Assembly: GCA_030426145.1 (NCBI GenBank)
Contig: JAUHZF010000005.1
Location: forward strand, 16,461 to 80,460
DNA: 64,000 bases
From: Polyangia bacterium
GTDB lineage: Bacteria > Myxococcota_A > Polyangia > Polyangiales > Polyangiaceae
Reading direction: 5' to 3'
Position numbers and translations under genes: made by a program. The notes beneath the pieces were generated by a model that saw only the letters and a program-made list of their open reading frames with translations, did not search any database and had not been told where the DNA came from. This document shows positions 1 through 8,860 of this stretch, in pieces (positions within the stretch are counted from its first letter, which is position 1; every line of letters starts with the position of its first letter).

Positions 1-202
1 CCAGCGTCACACAGGCACAACGGAGTGCGAAGCCCGAACATATCGGATGCCGCGAAGCCGCAACTCCGTGGCCTGCCCACCCTTCGGCGCCGTCCTCGTT
101 CGAGGATTCCGCTGTGGCTGGATGCGCGTTCGGTTTTCTCGCTGCGAGGGCGAGCTCTTTGAGCTTGGGCGCCCCGCTTCGGGCTCCGTGTTGTCGAGTC
201 CC

Positions 203-1951
203 ATGAAAGCGAAGCGGAGAAACGCGAGGCGCAGGTGGGCGGTCGGCACGGTCGGCTGCCTCGCTCTGGTCGCCGGTTGTCGCGGCATCATCGGGGGCGA
301 CGAGCCCCCCGACGTGTCCGGTCCCGATCCCACGGGGTTGTCTTGCGACGAGAGCGCTGGGCCCACGGCGACCCCCATGCGGCGGCTGTCCCGGGAGCAG
401 TACATCAACGCCATTCGCCACCTCGTGGGTGGCGAGGTGGCAGCCGACATCCAAGGCGCGCTCGACCGCGTGCCCCCCGACTCGCTCGACCCCGAGCACG
501 GCCGTGACTACGCCACGCAAGACCAAGCCGTCTCGCAGGTGCACACCGACATCCACTGGGACGTCGCCACGGCGGCATCCTTGGCTGCGACCAACAGCCC
601 AGAGCGGCTCGAGGCCCTCGCCGGCACCTGCGCGACGGACGGAGACCAAGGCAACGACGAGGCCTGTGTGCGTGACTTCGTGCGCGACTTCGGGCGTCGC
701 GCGCTCCGTCGGCCCCTCTCCGACGAAGAGATCGCCTTCTTCAGCGAAGACGCCCTCGGAAGCGCCACCGACGTGTCCGCCGCGTCCTTCGCCGACCGGC
801 TGGTCGCGCTTCTGCAGGCGCCCCAGTTCATCTTCCGCATCGAAGACGGAGCGGACGCCACCGAGGACGACGCCGACCTCTTTCCTCTCACCGGCTACGA
901 GCTCGCAGGTCGCCTCGCCTTCCACTTCTGGCAGGCCCCCCCCGATGACGCGTTGCTCGAGGCGGCGGCCGACGGCTCGCTCGAAACCGACGAGGGCTTC
1001 CGGGCCCAGCTTTCGCGCCTCATGGCCGATCCCCGCTTCGATGCCGCCCTGCACAACCTCGTCACCGGCTGGTTGAGGCTGCAGGACACGCCCGAGTACG
1101 CCGGACTGGACCAGAACGCGCAGTTCATGGCCTTCGCCAACGGTATCGAGCCCAACGATGCGCTCGGGTCATCCATGCGCACCGAGGTCGAACGCCTCTT
1201 CGCCTACTACGCCCGGCAGGGCACCTTCCGCGACCTGATGATGTCGGACCGCTCTTTCGCGACCGACGAGGCCCTAGCCAGCATCTACGAGGTTCCCGTT
1301 TGGGACGGCGAGGGCGAGCCCCCCGTCTTCGACGACCCACGTCGCGTCGGCCTTCTCACCCGAGCTGCCTTCGTCGCCGCCGCCTCCTCGCGGAGCCATC
1401 CCATCCTGCGAGGGGTCAAGATCCGGCAGCGCGTGCTTTGCTCCGAGCTACCGCCGCCCCCCGCCAATGCGGGCATGGATGCGCCGACCGACGCCGACCT
1501 GGTCACGTCGCGGGAGTTCGCTGAGAACCTCACGCAGTCGTCCAACGAATGCTCCGTCTGCCACGACATGATCAACCCCCCGGGCTTCGTGCTCGGCCAC
1601 TTCGACGCGCTCGGACGGTTGCAAGAAGAGGAGTCGCTCTACGCCACCGACGGCAGTTTGCTCGCCACGCTGCCCATCGACACCGAGGCCACGATCTCCA
1701 TCACTCCTGGCGAAGAGACGACGATGAGCGACCCGGCCTCGCTGAGTGAGGCCATCGTGCAGAACGACGCTGCCCAGACCTGCCTCGCGCGTCACTACTT
1801 TCGTTTCGCCTACGGCCGCACCGAGGACATGGACGCCGACGGGTGCCAGCTTCGAAGCCTGCGCGACAGTCTCATCGACGGAACCATCGAAGACATGATG
1901 ATGCAGATCGCACTGCGACCCGAGTTCAAGCTTCGCCGGAGGGAACCATGA
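203..1951 (+). CDS. DUF1592/DUF1588 family lipoprotein with CxxCH motif
   Basis: Secreted, probably lipid-anchored protein of the DUF1587/1595/1592/1588/1585 group common in Planctomycetes and Myxococcota. I chose the ATG at 203 because it gives a basic n-region, a hydrophobic segment and a lipobox (ALVAGC); the frame stays open upstream but without signal-peptide character. A DUF1587-like segment (RLSREQYINAIRHLVG) lies near residue 60, a DUF1595-like segment (RALRRPLSDEEI) near 166 and DUF1592 at about 200-315. DUF1588, at about 375-475, contains one haem-binding-type CSVCH near residue 450, and DUF1585 ends the protein. Its stop overlaps the next start (ATGA). Family members are found paired with DUF1552 proteins, as here. 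The biochemical role is unknown; the single CxxCH suggests an electron-transfer or c-haem function, which is inference. Confidence 0.88.
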   Translation: MKAKRRNARRRWAVGTVGCLALVAGCRGIIGGDEPPDVSGPDPTGLSCDESAGPTATPMRRLSREQYINAIRHLVGGEVAADIQGALDRVPPDSLDPEHGRDYATQDQAVSQVHTDIHWDVATAASLAATNSPERLEALAGTCATDGDQGNDEACVRDFVRDFGRRALRRPLSDEEIAFFSEDALGSATDVSAASFADRLVALLQAPQFIFRIEDGADATEDDADLFPLTGYELAGRLAFHFWQAPPDDALLEAAADGSLETDEGFRAQLSRLMADPRFDAALHNLVTGWLRLQDTPEYAGLDQNAQFMAFANGIEPNDALGSSMRTEVERLFAYYARQGTFRDLMMSDRSFATDEALASIYEVPVWDGEGEPPVFDDPRRVGLLTRAAFVAAASSRSHPILRGVKIRQRVLCSELPPPPANAGMDAPTDADLVTSREFAENLTQSSNECSVCHDMINPPGFVLGHFDALGRLQEEESLYATDGSLLATLPIDTEATISITPGEETTMSDPASLSEAIVQNDAAQTCLARHYFRFAYGRTEDMDADGCQLRSLRDSLIDGTIEDMMMQIALRPEFKLRRREP

Positions 1952-3498
1952 TCAAGACGGTCGGAAGACGACAGTTTCTCGTCGGCAGCACCTGCACCCT
2001 CGCCATTCCGCTGCTCGGCTCCCTCTTGCCGCGCACGGCCGAGGCGGCGGCGTGCGCCCAAGCGCCCCTGCGGTTCGTGACCATGTGGACGGGCCACGGC
2101 GGCGTGTGGCGGCAGAACATGTATCCCGCCGACGCGGTCTACGACCAGCAGATGGCCCTCTACCCGGGGCACGACATCCATTACGGCGCCCTGCAGCGCG
2201 AGGTCCAAGACGGCTTGGCTCGCCTCAGCCCCGTGCTCGAGGCGAGCGACGCGACCCTCACCGACACCCTGGTCGGAAAGATGATGGTGCTCAATGGCTT
2301 CGACATCAGCCAGTACATGGGTCACCACACCGGCGGCACGCTCGGGAACTACGGCCAGAAGACCACCGACAACGGCAACGTCAGTCGTCCGACCATCGAC
2401 CAGGTGATGGCCTACTCGTCGAGCTTCTACCCGGATCTTTCGACGGTGAAGAAGCGCTCGATGCACATCGGCACCAACAAGCACGGTGCGCTCTCCTTTG
2501 GCTACGCCAACCCCAACGACCCGAGCAGCGGCGTCATCGAGGTGCCCGTCGCGAACAAGTCACTCGAGCTGTTCAACGAGATCTTCGTGCCGCCCGATGA
2601 CGGTGAGCCCACGCGTCCTCTCATGGTCGACCGCGTCATCGAGAGCTACCGACGGCTCACGAAGGGCACCTTCGGTCACGCCGCGCGCCTGTCGTCGAGC
2701 GATCGGCAGCGGCTCGAAGCGCACATCGAACGGCTCTACGAAGTCCAGCGGCGCCTCAACGTACAGGCGAGCTGCGAAAACGTCGCCGTGCCCACCGAAG
2801 AGGCGGACAGCTACCCGAATGGCGCTTATGGCACCGACCTGTCGGGCATGGGTCAGCACTACAGCCTCTACAACGACGTGGTCATCGCGGCTTTTGCGTG
2901 CGGCACGTCGCGGATCGCCATCTACAAGGCGACGGAGAAGTTCTCCAACGACGTCGCGCCCGGCGATTGGCACGACCTCGTGGCCCACCAGGCTCAGGAC
3001 AACCAGGTGGCTCAGGACACGCTCGTCGAATCGAAGCGCTACTTCTTCGAGCACGCCTTCCTCGACCTCGTGAGCAAGATGGACGGGGTCGTGGATGCGG
3101 ATGGCAACACCATGCTCGACAACTCTCTGGCCATGTGGACCCAGGAGTCGGGGAACCTGACCCACCACAGCATCTGCATCCCGGTCATCACGGCCGGAAG
3201 CGCGGGCGGGTTCTTCAAGCCGGGTCACGCGGTCGACTTCCGCAATCGGGCGAGTAATGCGCTCATCAAGTCGACCACGGCCGGCGAGGCGCTCGAGCGC
3301 AAGCCTGGCATCCTGTACAACCGCTGGCTCGCCAACGTGCTGCAATCGATGTGCATCACGCCCGACGAGTACGAAACCAACGGCACCCCGGGCTACGGCG
3401 ACGTCATTCGGCAGGTCAACGGTGGCTTCAACGCCGAGGCGTGCTGGCCCGACCGCGTCTACGCCGACGCGAGTGACCCCCTGCCCATCATCACCTGA
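1948..3498 (+). CDS. DUF1552 domain protein, Tat-exported
   Basis: A 516-residue protein starting with a twin-arginine signal (GRRQFLVG, then a hydrophobic run ending LPRTAEA), so it is probably exported folded. The body matches the DUF1552 family in layout: an early segment around the FVTMWTGHGGVW motif, a central helical part and a C-terminal segment around a WTQES motif. The start codon overlaps the stop of the DUF1592 gene by ATGA, indicating translational coupling and a shared function. DUF1552 proteins have no established activity. The Tat signal suggests a cofactor or metal is bound before export, which is inference. Confidence 0.9.
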   Translation: MIKTVGRRQFLVGSTCTLAIPLLGSLLPRTAEAAACAQAPLRFVTMWTGHGGVWRQNMYPADAVYDQQMALYPGHDIHYGALQREVQDGLARLSPVLEASDATLTDTLVGKMMVLNGFDISQYMGHHTGGTLGNYGQKTTDNGNVSRPTIDQVMAYSSSFYPDLSTVKKRSMHIGTNKHGALSFGYANPNDPSSGVIEVPVANKSLELFNEIFVPPDDGEPTRPLMVDRVIESYRRLTKGTFGHAARLSSSDRQRLEAHIERLYEVQRRLNVQASCENVAVPTEEADSYPNGAYGTDLSGMGQHYSLYNDVVIAAFACGTSRIAIYKATEKFSNDVAPGDWHDLVAHQAQDNQVAQDTLVESKRYFFEHAFLDLVSKMDGVVDADGNTMLDNSLAMWTQESGNLTHHSICIPVITAGSAGGFFKPGHAVDFRNRASNALIKSTTAGEALERKPGILYNRWLANVLQSMCITPDEYETNGTPGYGDVIRQVNGGFNAEACWPDRVYADASDPLPIIT

Positions 3499-3501
3499 GC
3501 C

Positions 3502-4686
3502 ATGCTTCGTACGAATCTCCTGTTTTTGCCCCTCGTCTTCGTTTCCCTCATCGCCTGCGGCGGGGCAGAGGAGCCGTCCGTGGAGGCGCAGGGCGCGGGT
3601 GGCGGCACCACGAGCCAAGGGCCTTCGACGTCTGCCACGGGCGGTGGAGGTGTGGGCGGGCAAGGTGTTGGCGGTGCCGGAGGCGGCCAAGCGCCAGAGG
3701 GCGTCGTGCCCATCGCCCTCGCGCTCGGCAACGGCCGCATCGCCACGTCGTGTGACCGCGGTGCGTCGTACGCCCAGGATTGGATCATCGCCAGCGACGC
3801 GAGCGACCATCACCCATATGCCATGGCGGCAGGCGCCGCCTTTCACGAGGGGGTCTTCGTAGTCGGAACGGGATGGGGCTACCCGGGCCACGTCCTTCGT
3901 TCCGACAATGGCATCGATTGGGAAGACCTCCCAGCCGAGCGCTTCCATTGGGCCGACCAGACCACGCACATGCCTGATGGAGCGGTGGCAGTCATGTTCC
4001 ACAACGGCACGCGCTTCGTGCTCATCACGGAACGACGGCGTCTCTTCTCCATGGATGGGCGTGACTGGTTCGAAGAAGGTGAGCAGCTCCCCTACGAGAT
4101 GTTCCACCTGCGCTCCCATCATTTCGTCGATGAGCTCGGCGCGCACTTCCTGAGGGGAGAGAACTCGAACAAGCAGGTGCAATGGTTGGCCACCAGCACC
4201 GACGGGGGCCTCACCTACCAGATGCTGCCCGGCGGCTCGGGCTTCGACTTCGCATGCACCGCGCGGATGGAATACGCCCACGGCACCCTCATGGCACCTG
4301 GGGGCGATGGCTACTGCCGCTCCACCGACGGAGGCGCGACGTGGAGCTACCACGCCGCACCGATGAAGGTCTCGACCTTCTATCCCACCGATTCGGGGTG
4401 GGTGACCATGGGCGGCTACCGAAGCACGATGCTCGAGAGCAGCGACGGCCTCACCTGGCAGGAGTCGACGGTGGCCAATGGGATGCGTTTCTCCGCCGGC
4501 GGCTACTCCGCTTATTTGGACTACTACGTCGCGGCGAGCCACCAGAACGAAGAGTTCTACCGCAGTGATGACGGTGTGACGTGGACCGCGCTTCCCGAGG
4601 TCGCGGCCGCCGAGGTTCCCGACATTCGGCACGTCGTCTTCGGTTGGGGCAAGCCCTCGGCCCTATGTCCGTTGCCGGCTGACTGA
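3502..4686 (+). CDS. BNR/sialidase-like repeat lipoprotein
   Basis: A 394-residue lipoprotein with a signal peptide and lipobox (SLIACGG), a Gly/Ser/Thr-rich linker at about residues 25-65, then a repetitive beta-rich body. Repeats contain S-x-D-G-x-x-W-type Asp-box signatures, for example RSDNGIDWED, STDGGLTYQ, STDGGATW, SSDGLTWQ and RSDDGVTW, spaced about 50-70 residues apart. This fits a BNR or VPS10-like beta-propeller. It begins 3 bases after the DUF1552 stop, so it is probably the third gene of the operon. I see no catalytic residues that would prove sialidase activity; a surface-binding role is as likely. Confidence 0.83.
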   Translation: MLRTNLLFLPLVFVSLIACGGAEEPSVEAQGAGGGTTSQGPSTSATGGGGVGGQGVGGAGGGQAPEGVVPIALALGNGRIATSCDRGASYAQDWIIASDASDHHPYAMAAGAAFHEGVFVVGTGWGYPGHVLRSDNGIDWEDLPAERFHWADQTTHMPDGAVAVMFHNGTRFVLITERRRLFSMDGRDWFEEGEQLPYEMFHLRSHHFVDELGAHFLRGENSNKQVQWLATSTDGGLTYQMLPGGSGFDFACTARMEYAHGTLMAPGGDGYCRSTDGGATWSYHAAPMKVSTFYPTDSGWVTMGGYRSTMLESSDGLTWQESTVANGMRFSAGGYSAYLDYYVAASHQNEEFYRSDDGVTWTALPEVAAAEVPDIRHVVFGWGKPSALCPLPAD

Positions 4687-4711
4687 TGCCCATACCGGTC
4701 CGGCGGGCACC

Positions 4712-5311
4712 TCACTTTTGGCACTCGCCGTCGCGAGACGGTTCCCGGCTACAGCTCGACGCGCCGGGGCGTGGTCCGTGGTCGTTGAGGCACTGGTCGT
4801 CGCACGAGCTGCTCATGCCGCATCCGCTGATGCAACTCATGAGGCGACCCGGCTCTCCAATGCAGATCGATAGGTCCTGGCTGCTCGGGCAGTCGTAGAA
4901 GGCCCCGTTGACGCAACACCGGGCGCTGAAGGAGCTGTCGCCCTCGGGCGCGGGCGCTGGAGCTGGTGATGGCGGAGGGGGCGCTTCGGCGGTGTGCGGG
5001 GCGGGCGCGGGTTGGGGATCGGTGCACACGACCTCACTGCCTCGCATGTCGCAGGTGCCCTCTGGCGTTTGGGCGCAGACGTAGCCGTCACCCGGGCTGA
5101 GCTTGCAGTCGTAACCGCAGGTTTCGGTGCCGTTCGGGTTCAGATGGCATGTCGGCTCTTCGGCCGGGGCGGATGAGCCGCCGGCGGTTTGTGGACCCAT
5201 GCTGAAGATCCCAGGTCCGGTGAGCTTGCCGCAGCCGGCGGCCGCCACCAGAAACACAGCCAGCCATGGAGCGCGGGTGGTCCGCGACGACGACGCTTCT
5301 CTACTCTTCAC
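4712..5311 (-). CDS. Cys-rich lipoprotein of unknown function
   Basis: A 199-residue secreted protein. The start is set at a GTG preceded by GGAGG at about 6 bases; the longer open frame upstream has no signal-peptide character. From this start there is a basic, Ser/Thr-rich n-region, a hydrophobic segment and a lipobox-like AAAGCG. The mature part has about a dozen cysteines in two clusters, separated by a Pro/Ala-rich linker, which suggests two small disulfide-rich modules. It converges with the BNR lipoprotein gene. I do not recognise a family. Confidence 0.65.
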   Translation of the reverse strand: MKSREASSSRTTRAPWLAVFLVAAAGCGKLTGPGIFSMGPQTAGGSSAPAEEPTCHLNPNGTETCGYDCKLSPGDGYVCAQTPEGTCDMRGSEVVCTDPQPAPAPHTAEAPPPPSPAPAPAPEGDSSFSARCCVNGAFYDCPSSQDLSICIGEPGRLMSCISGCGMSSSCDDQCLNDHGPRPGASSCSREPSRDGECQK

Positions 5312-5483
5312 GATTGCCTCCGTGATGGGGGGGAGGGCCAGAAGGAAGGAAGCAGGCCCTCGTGGAACACCGGGGCAAGTGCTGCCACCCGGTGCGGTCG
5401 ATCCAAAGCAGTCGTCGCCGCTTCGAGATCCATCACGCCGACCGCACGATCGCGTCGTCTCGCGGAGGACTGGATCGCGTCCT

Positions 5484-6815
5484 CTAGCGCATCTCGAAGA
5501 GCTCCTGGTGGAACCGGTCGGAGGGGAGGCCGGCCGCGACCAGGTCGCGCTGGAGGCTCTGGCCGAACGCGGTGGGACCGCAGAACCAGAAGCTCGCACT
5601 GTCCCAGTCGGGGACCATGTCGCGCAGCCGTTGGGCATTCAACCGGTCGGCGTCCTGGCCGGTGAGCACCAGGTGCAGCCTGACGTTGGCCGCGTCGGCG
5701 GCACGCTGCAGGCGTTGACGCGCCTGCTCATCGAGGTCGTTGGCGGAGTGGAGCAGGTCGATGGATTGCTGGTGGGGGGCTTTGGCCAGCTCCTCGAGAC
5801 GCGCGAGAAAGGCCGTGATGCCGATGCCCCCGCCGACCCAGATCTGACGTTCCCCTTCATCGAAGGTGAAGCGGCCGTAGGGTCCTTCGATGACGGCACG
5901 ATCTCCCTCCTTCAGCCGCTGGGGCAGCGCGTTGGTGTAATCGCCGAGCGCCTTGCTCATGAATACCAGCTCGGTGGTGGCCGGGTCCCAGGCGGAGGTG
6001 ATGGTAAAGGGGTGGTGTCCCTCTTCCGGATGGAACGTGACGAAGGCGAACTGCCCCGGTCGATGTCCTTTCCAGCCCTCCTCGACGCGCAGGCGCGTCT
6101 CCAGCACACCAGCCTCTGGGTGATGGGTCAGGCTGGTGATCGTGGCTGCCACCTTGCCACGAGGCCAGCGGAGCCCGCGAAGCACGCTCAGCGCCGACAG
6201 GGTGCCGGCGAGCAACAAGACCGCGAGCACGATGCCGATGGGCTGCGTCCAGTACGCGCGCCGCGCCAGGATCACGGCGTGGAAGACCAGGGCGAGGTAG
6301 GGGAACACCAGCAGCCAGTGGATCTTCGCGAAGAGGCGGTAGGGGAATCGCTTGATGAGCGCCAGCGCGATGAGCACGACGGCGGCGTAGAAGCAGATCT
6401 CACCCACCTGCTCGGCCGTGTGGCGTTGATCGCGGAAGAACTGCTCCACCGCGCCGAGGACCTCTTGCGGGGGTCGTGGTCCGCGCTTGCCGCGGGCGAT
6501 GAGCCCCAGGCTCGAGAGCCACTTCGGCGTCTGCACGGCCAGCCAGTGGAGGACGCCGGCGGCCAGGCCTCCGACCCCCAGCCACTTGTGCAGCCGATAG
6601 GCCTTGTCGAGGCCACCGAGGCGGGTGTCGGCGACCTTCGGCCGAGCGGCGAGGACCATCGCGATGCTCATCGCACCGATGGCGAAGATCCCCGTGATCT
6701 GCAGGAGCGCGTTGCGAATGGCGATGAGCTCCAGCGCAGGCAGAGGCTCCGCGAGCAACCACAGTCCGGCCAGTGAGACGGCGACCGCAGTGAGTAGCAA
6801 CTTGTTGTTCTTCAT
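5484..6815 (-). CDS. Ferric-reductase-like flavocytochrome, FAD/NAD(P)-binding oxidoreductase
   Basis: A 443-residue membrane oxidoreductase. Residues 1-210 hold about six hydrophobic segments with paired histidines (LHKWLGVGG..LHWL and AKIHWLLVF..FHAVIL), typical haem ligands of the ferric reductase/NOX/YedZ-type domain. Next comes a flavodoxin-reductase-like FAD domain (HPFTITSA near residue 265, then GPYGRFTF) and an NAD(P)-binding domain starting GGGIGITAFLARL, ending with a C-terminal FCGPTAFG-type segment. It should move electrons from NAD(P)H through FAD and haem across the membrane. The ATG at 6815 opens directly into the first membrane helix, so I prefer it to the upstream open frame. 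Iron reduction and ROS production both remain possible. Confidence 0.85.
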   Translation of the reverse strand: MKNNKLLLTAVAVSLAGLWLLAEPLPALELIAIRNALLQITGIFAIGAMSIAMVLAARPKVADTRLGGLDKAYRLHKWLGVGGLAAGVLHWLAVQTPKWLSSLGLIARGKRGPRPPQEVLGAVEQFFRDQRHTAEQVGEICFYAAVVLIALALIKRFPYRLFAKIHWLLVFPYLALVFHAVILARRAYWTQPIGIVLAVLLLAGTLSALSVLRGLRWPRGKVAATITSLTHHPEAGVLETRLRVEEGWKGHRPGQFAFVTFHPEEGHHPFTITSAWDPATTELVFMSKALGDYTNALPQRLKEGDRAVIEGPYGRFTFDEGERQIWVGGGIGITAFLARLEELAKAPHQQSIDLLHSANDLDEQARQRLQRAADAANVRLHLVLTGQDADRLNAQRLRDMVPDWDSASFWFCGPTAFGQSLQRDLVAAGLPSDRFHQELFEMR

Positions 6816-7019
6816 AGGCTTGCCTGGGCGGGCGCATCCGTGTGGGCCACGTGCGAGCCGCGCCAGAACCAACCTGGGGCCCCTACGTGATGCTTCCGTG
6901 GTCGCCATATGAAGAAGTGTGAACCACCCCTCGACACCCGAACCCATGGCTTCGCGGGGGATGGGAAGCGAGCCCGGCGACCCGGCTCGTCCCGCGCAGT
7001 CACGGTATGCTCGCGCCGC

Positions 7020-7742
7020 ATGCGACTGCTTCTCCTAGGGCTGGTGACGACGTGTCTGTTCGGATGCGAGGAGCGCGTGGACGCCAAGGTGTGCGGAGAG
7101 CACCTCCTGCTCATGCTCGATCGGCACGGCAACCCCCTCCGCACCTACGTGGAGGGCTGCGCCCAGGTCTACCGGAAGGGGACTTGCCGCGACGCGTGGA
7201 TGGAAGCCGCGAGGGAGGAGGCTCCCGAACAGGCATCGCTGTCGGTCGACACTCGTCAGCACCTCGTGGCCCACGCCTGCGCCGCTGCCTACTGCAAAGA
7301 CATCGACGGACCGGGGGCCTACTGCTCCGGCGACCCTCCCCAAGCCTTCGACGCCAGCGCTTGGTCGGAGCTGCACCACGCGATCCTCGACCACGAGCTC
7401 GAGAAGGAACCCACGCTTCACGCCGCGCTGCGCGGCACCTTCGTCCACGTGGCCAGGTCGGCGCTGCCGCTCGACAAGCCGACTGGCGCGGTGACGACGG
7501 TATTTTCTGTGGAGCTCTACGCCGACGGACGGGTGATGATCGACGGCGATCCCGTGAGCGATGACGCCACCGTGGTGGCGCGCGCGAAGAAGGCGCTCGA
7601 GACCAACGACGCGCTGCGAGCCGTGATCCGCGCCGACAAAGCCGTGACCCACGGCAGGGTCATCTCCATGCTCGACCTCTTGAAGTCCGCCGGTGTGACG
7701 AAGATCGCCTTTGGCGTCGTCCCTGTGGCCTCGGCCCCTTGA
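7020..7742 (+). CDS. Lipoprotein with C-terminal ExbD/TolR-like periplasmic domain
   Basis: The start at 7020 gives a perfect short lipoprotein signal (MRLLLLGLVTTCLFGC); the in-frame extension upstream is not signal-like. Residues 20-115 contain about eight cysteines and no family I recognise. From about residue 140 the sequence resembles the ExbD/TolR periplasmic domain: a VELYADGRVMIDGDPV strand pair, an ALETNDALRAVIRADKAV segment and the closing helix-strand GRVISMLDLLKSAGVTKIAF. Usual ExbD/TolR proteins have a single N-terminal membrane helix that works with ExbB/TolQ. Here that helix is replaced by a lipoprotein anchor and a Cys-rich domain, and no exbB/tolQ gene is adjacent. A proton-motive role is therefore unlikely; peptidoglycan or protein binding is an inference. 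Confidence 0.75.
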   Translation: MRLLLLGLVTTCLFGCEERVDAKVCGEHLLLMLDRHGNPLRTYVEGCAQVYRKGTCRDAWMEAAREEAPEQASLSVDTRQHLVAHACAAAYCKDIDGPGAYCSGDPPQAFDASAWSELHHAILDHELEKEPTLHAALRGTFVHVARSALPLDKPTGAVTTVFSVELYADGRVMIDGDPVSDDATVVARAKKALETNDALRAVIRADKAVTHGRVISMLDLLKSAGVTKIAFGVVPVASAP

Positions 7743-7795
7743 GCTCGTCCGTCGCTGACGCTGGTGGTTGGGCAGCGCACGTCGGAAGCCACATC

Positions 7796-8698
7796 TCAGG
7801 GCGTGATGACGCGAGCGAGAGAGACGTCGACATCGGCCTTCTTCTTCCCCTCGACGTCGACGAGAACCCGAATGGTCATGGGTTCGCGAGGCCGACCGCC
7901 TACTTCGAACGGAAGGAGGCTCAGGAGGCACTTCTCGAGGGTCTTGGTGACCCCCTCGACGGCGTCGGGGCGTTCGATGAGACCGTAGGCGCGGTCGGGG
8001 ACGACGGAGAGGGACACGACGACGTGCTCAGGCGGCTCCCCCGGCATCTGATCCCCATAGCTGGCGGCGCGCCGGTAGCAGTTCTGGAGCGCTCCGGCGC
8101 GCTCGTCGAGCCGTGCGTCGAGCTCCTCCATCGACAGGGAAGGAACGTCGTCGGGGCCCGGGATCACCAGCGTCGTCACGAGAGCGGGTTCTCCTTGGTA
8201 GGACCCCCACGGGCACGGCTCCTTTCCGCACGACGCTTCCCCCGACGCGCCCGAGGACTGACGGTGAACCAGGGTGTAGGTGCCTGGCTCGAGGCTCGAG
8301 AGGTCGTAGGTCGTCACGAAGGCATGACCGCAAGAACCGCTCTGCGGACCCCGGTGCTCGAAGTGGGACGGGATCTTCAGCCGCCGCTTCCCCTGGTAGA
8401 CCTCGAGCGCTTCGCCCGCGAGCGCGTGACTCGTGTCCTCCGTGCTGTCGAGAAAGAAGACTTCGATGTGGCCACCGGCAATCTCCTTCCGAATCCCCTC
8501 GTTGGTGGACCTGTCGAGCCACTTGGTGCGACCACCCCAGTTGGGGCGCCCCACACCAGACATGTGAAAGCTCGAGGTGCCGCTGAAGTCGCAGGGGTTG
8601 AAGGCGAGCGGAAACAAGACGGCCGCAAATCCCGGATGGCAGGCGACCGAGAGCATCGTCAGGCCGGCGAGGCCGAGGGAGAGCATCCACCGCTTCAC
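7796..8698 (-). CDS. Lipoprotein with AgmX/PglI-like C-terminal domain
   Basis: A 300-residue secreted protein. The GTG at 8698 gives VKRW followed by a hydrophobic stretch and a lipobox-like LSVAC; an ATG four codons later is the alternative. The middle part is beta-rich and carries two further cysteine pairs. The last 110 residues match the layout of the myxobacterial AgmX/PglI C-terminal domain: a CYRRAAS helix, a VVVSLSVVPDRAYG strand, then KCLLSLLPFEV. That domain occurs in gliding and adventurous-motility proteins and in many Myxococcota lipoproteins of unknown role. The gene diverges from the lipoprotein gene at 8861. Confidence 0.7.
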   Translation of the reverse strand: MKRWMLSLGLAGLTMLSVACHPGFAAVLFPLAFNPCDFSGTSSFHMSGVGRPNWGGRTKWLDRSTNEGIRKEIAGGHIEVFFLDSTEDTSHALAGEALEVYQGKRRLKIPSHFEHRGPQSGSCGHAFVTTYDLSSLEPGTYTLVHRQSSGASGEASCGKEPCPWGSYQGEPALVTTLVIPGPDDVPSLSMEELDARLDERAGALQNCYRRAASYGDQMPGEPPEHVVVSLSVVPDRAYGLIERPDAVEGVTKTLEKCLLSLLPFEVGGRPREPMTIRVLVDVEGKKKADVDVSLARVITP

Positions 8699-8860
8699 GC
8701 GGCGATACTCGGGCTTCGAAGCGAAGGCCGCAACACAGCGGCATGGACGCGTCTTGCGCCCGGCGTGTTGCCGCAGGAGCCGTGGGCGCTCACTTCGGCG
8801 AGGAAAGTCCGTCGGGGGCACAGTGGGAAGCCCACGGCCAAGGTCACCGTAGGATCCATC

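Noticed and set aside
2560..4632. 690-codon minus-strand frame
   Set aside because: It is antisense to the DUF1552 and BNR genes, which have clear families and signal peptides.
5127..6776. 549-codon plus-strand frame
   Set aside because: It is antisense to the ferric-reductase-like gene, whose haem, FAD and NAD motifs are unmistakable.
8740..8860. RNase P RNA-like 5' segment: GAGGAAAGTCC followed by GGGAAGCCCACGG, with a P3-like stem upstream
   Set aside because: The match is suggestive, but the conserved ACAGNRA and 3' elements are absent and the sequence runs straight into the lipoprotein gene at 8861, leaving no room for a full molecule of 350-400 bases. Only a covariance-model search could rescue it.
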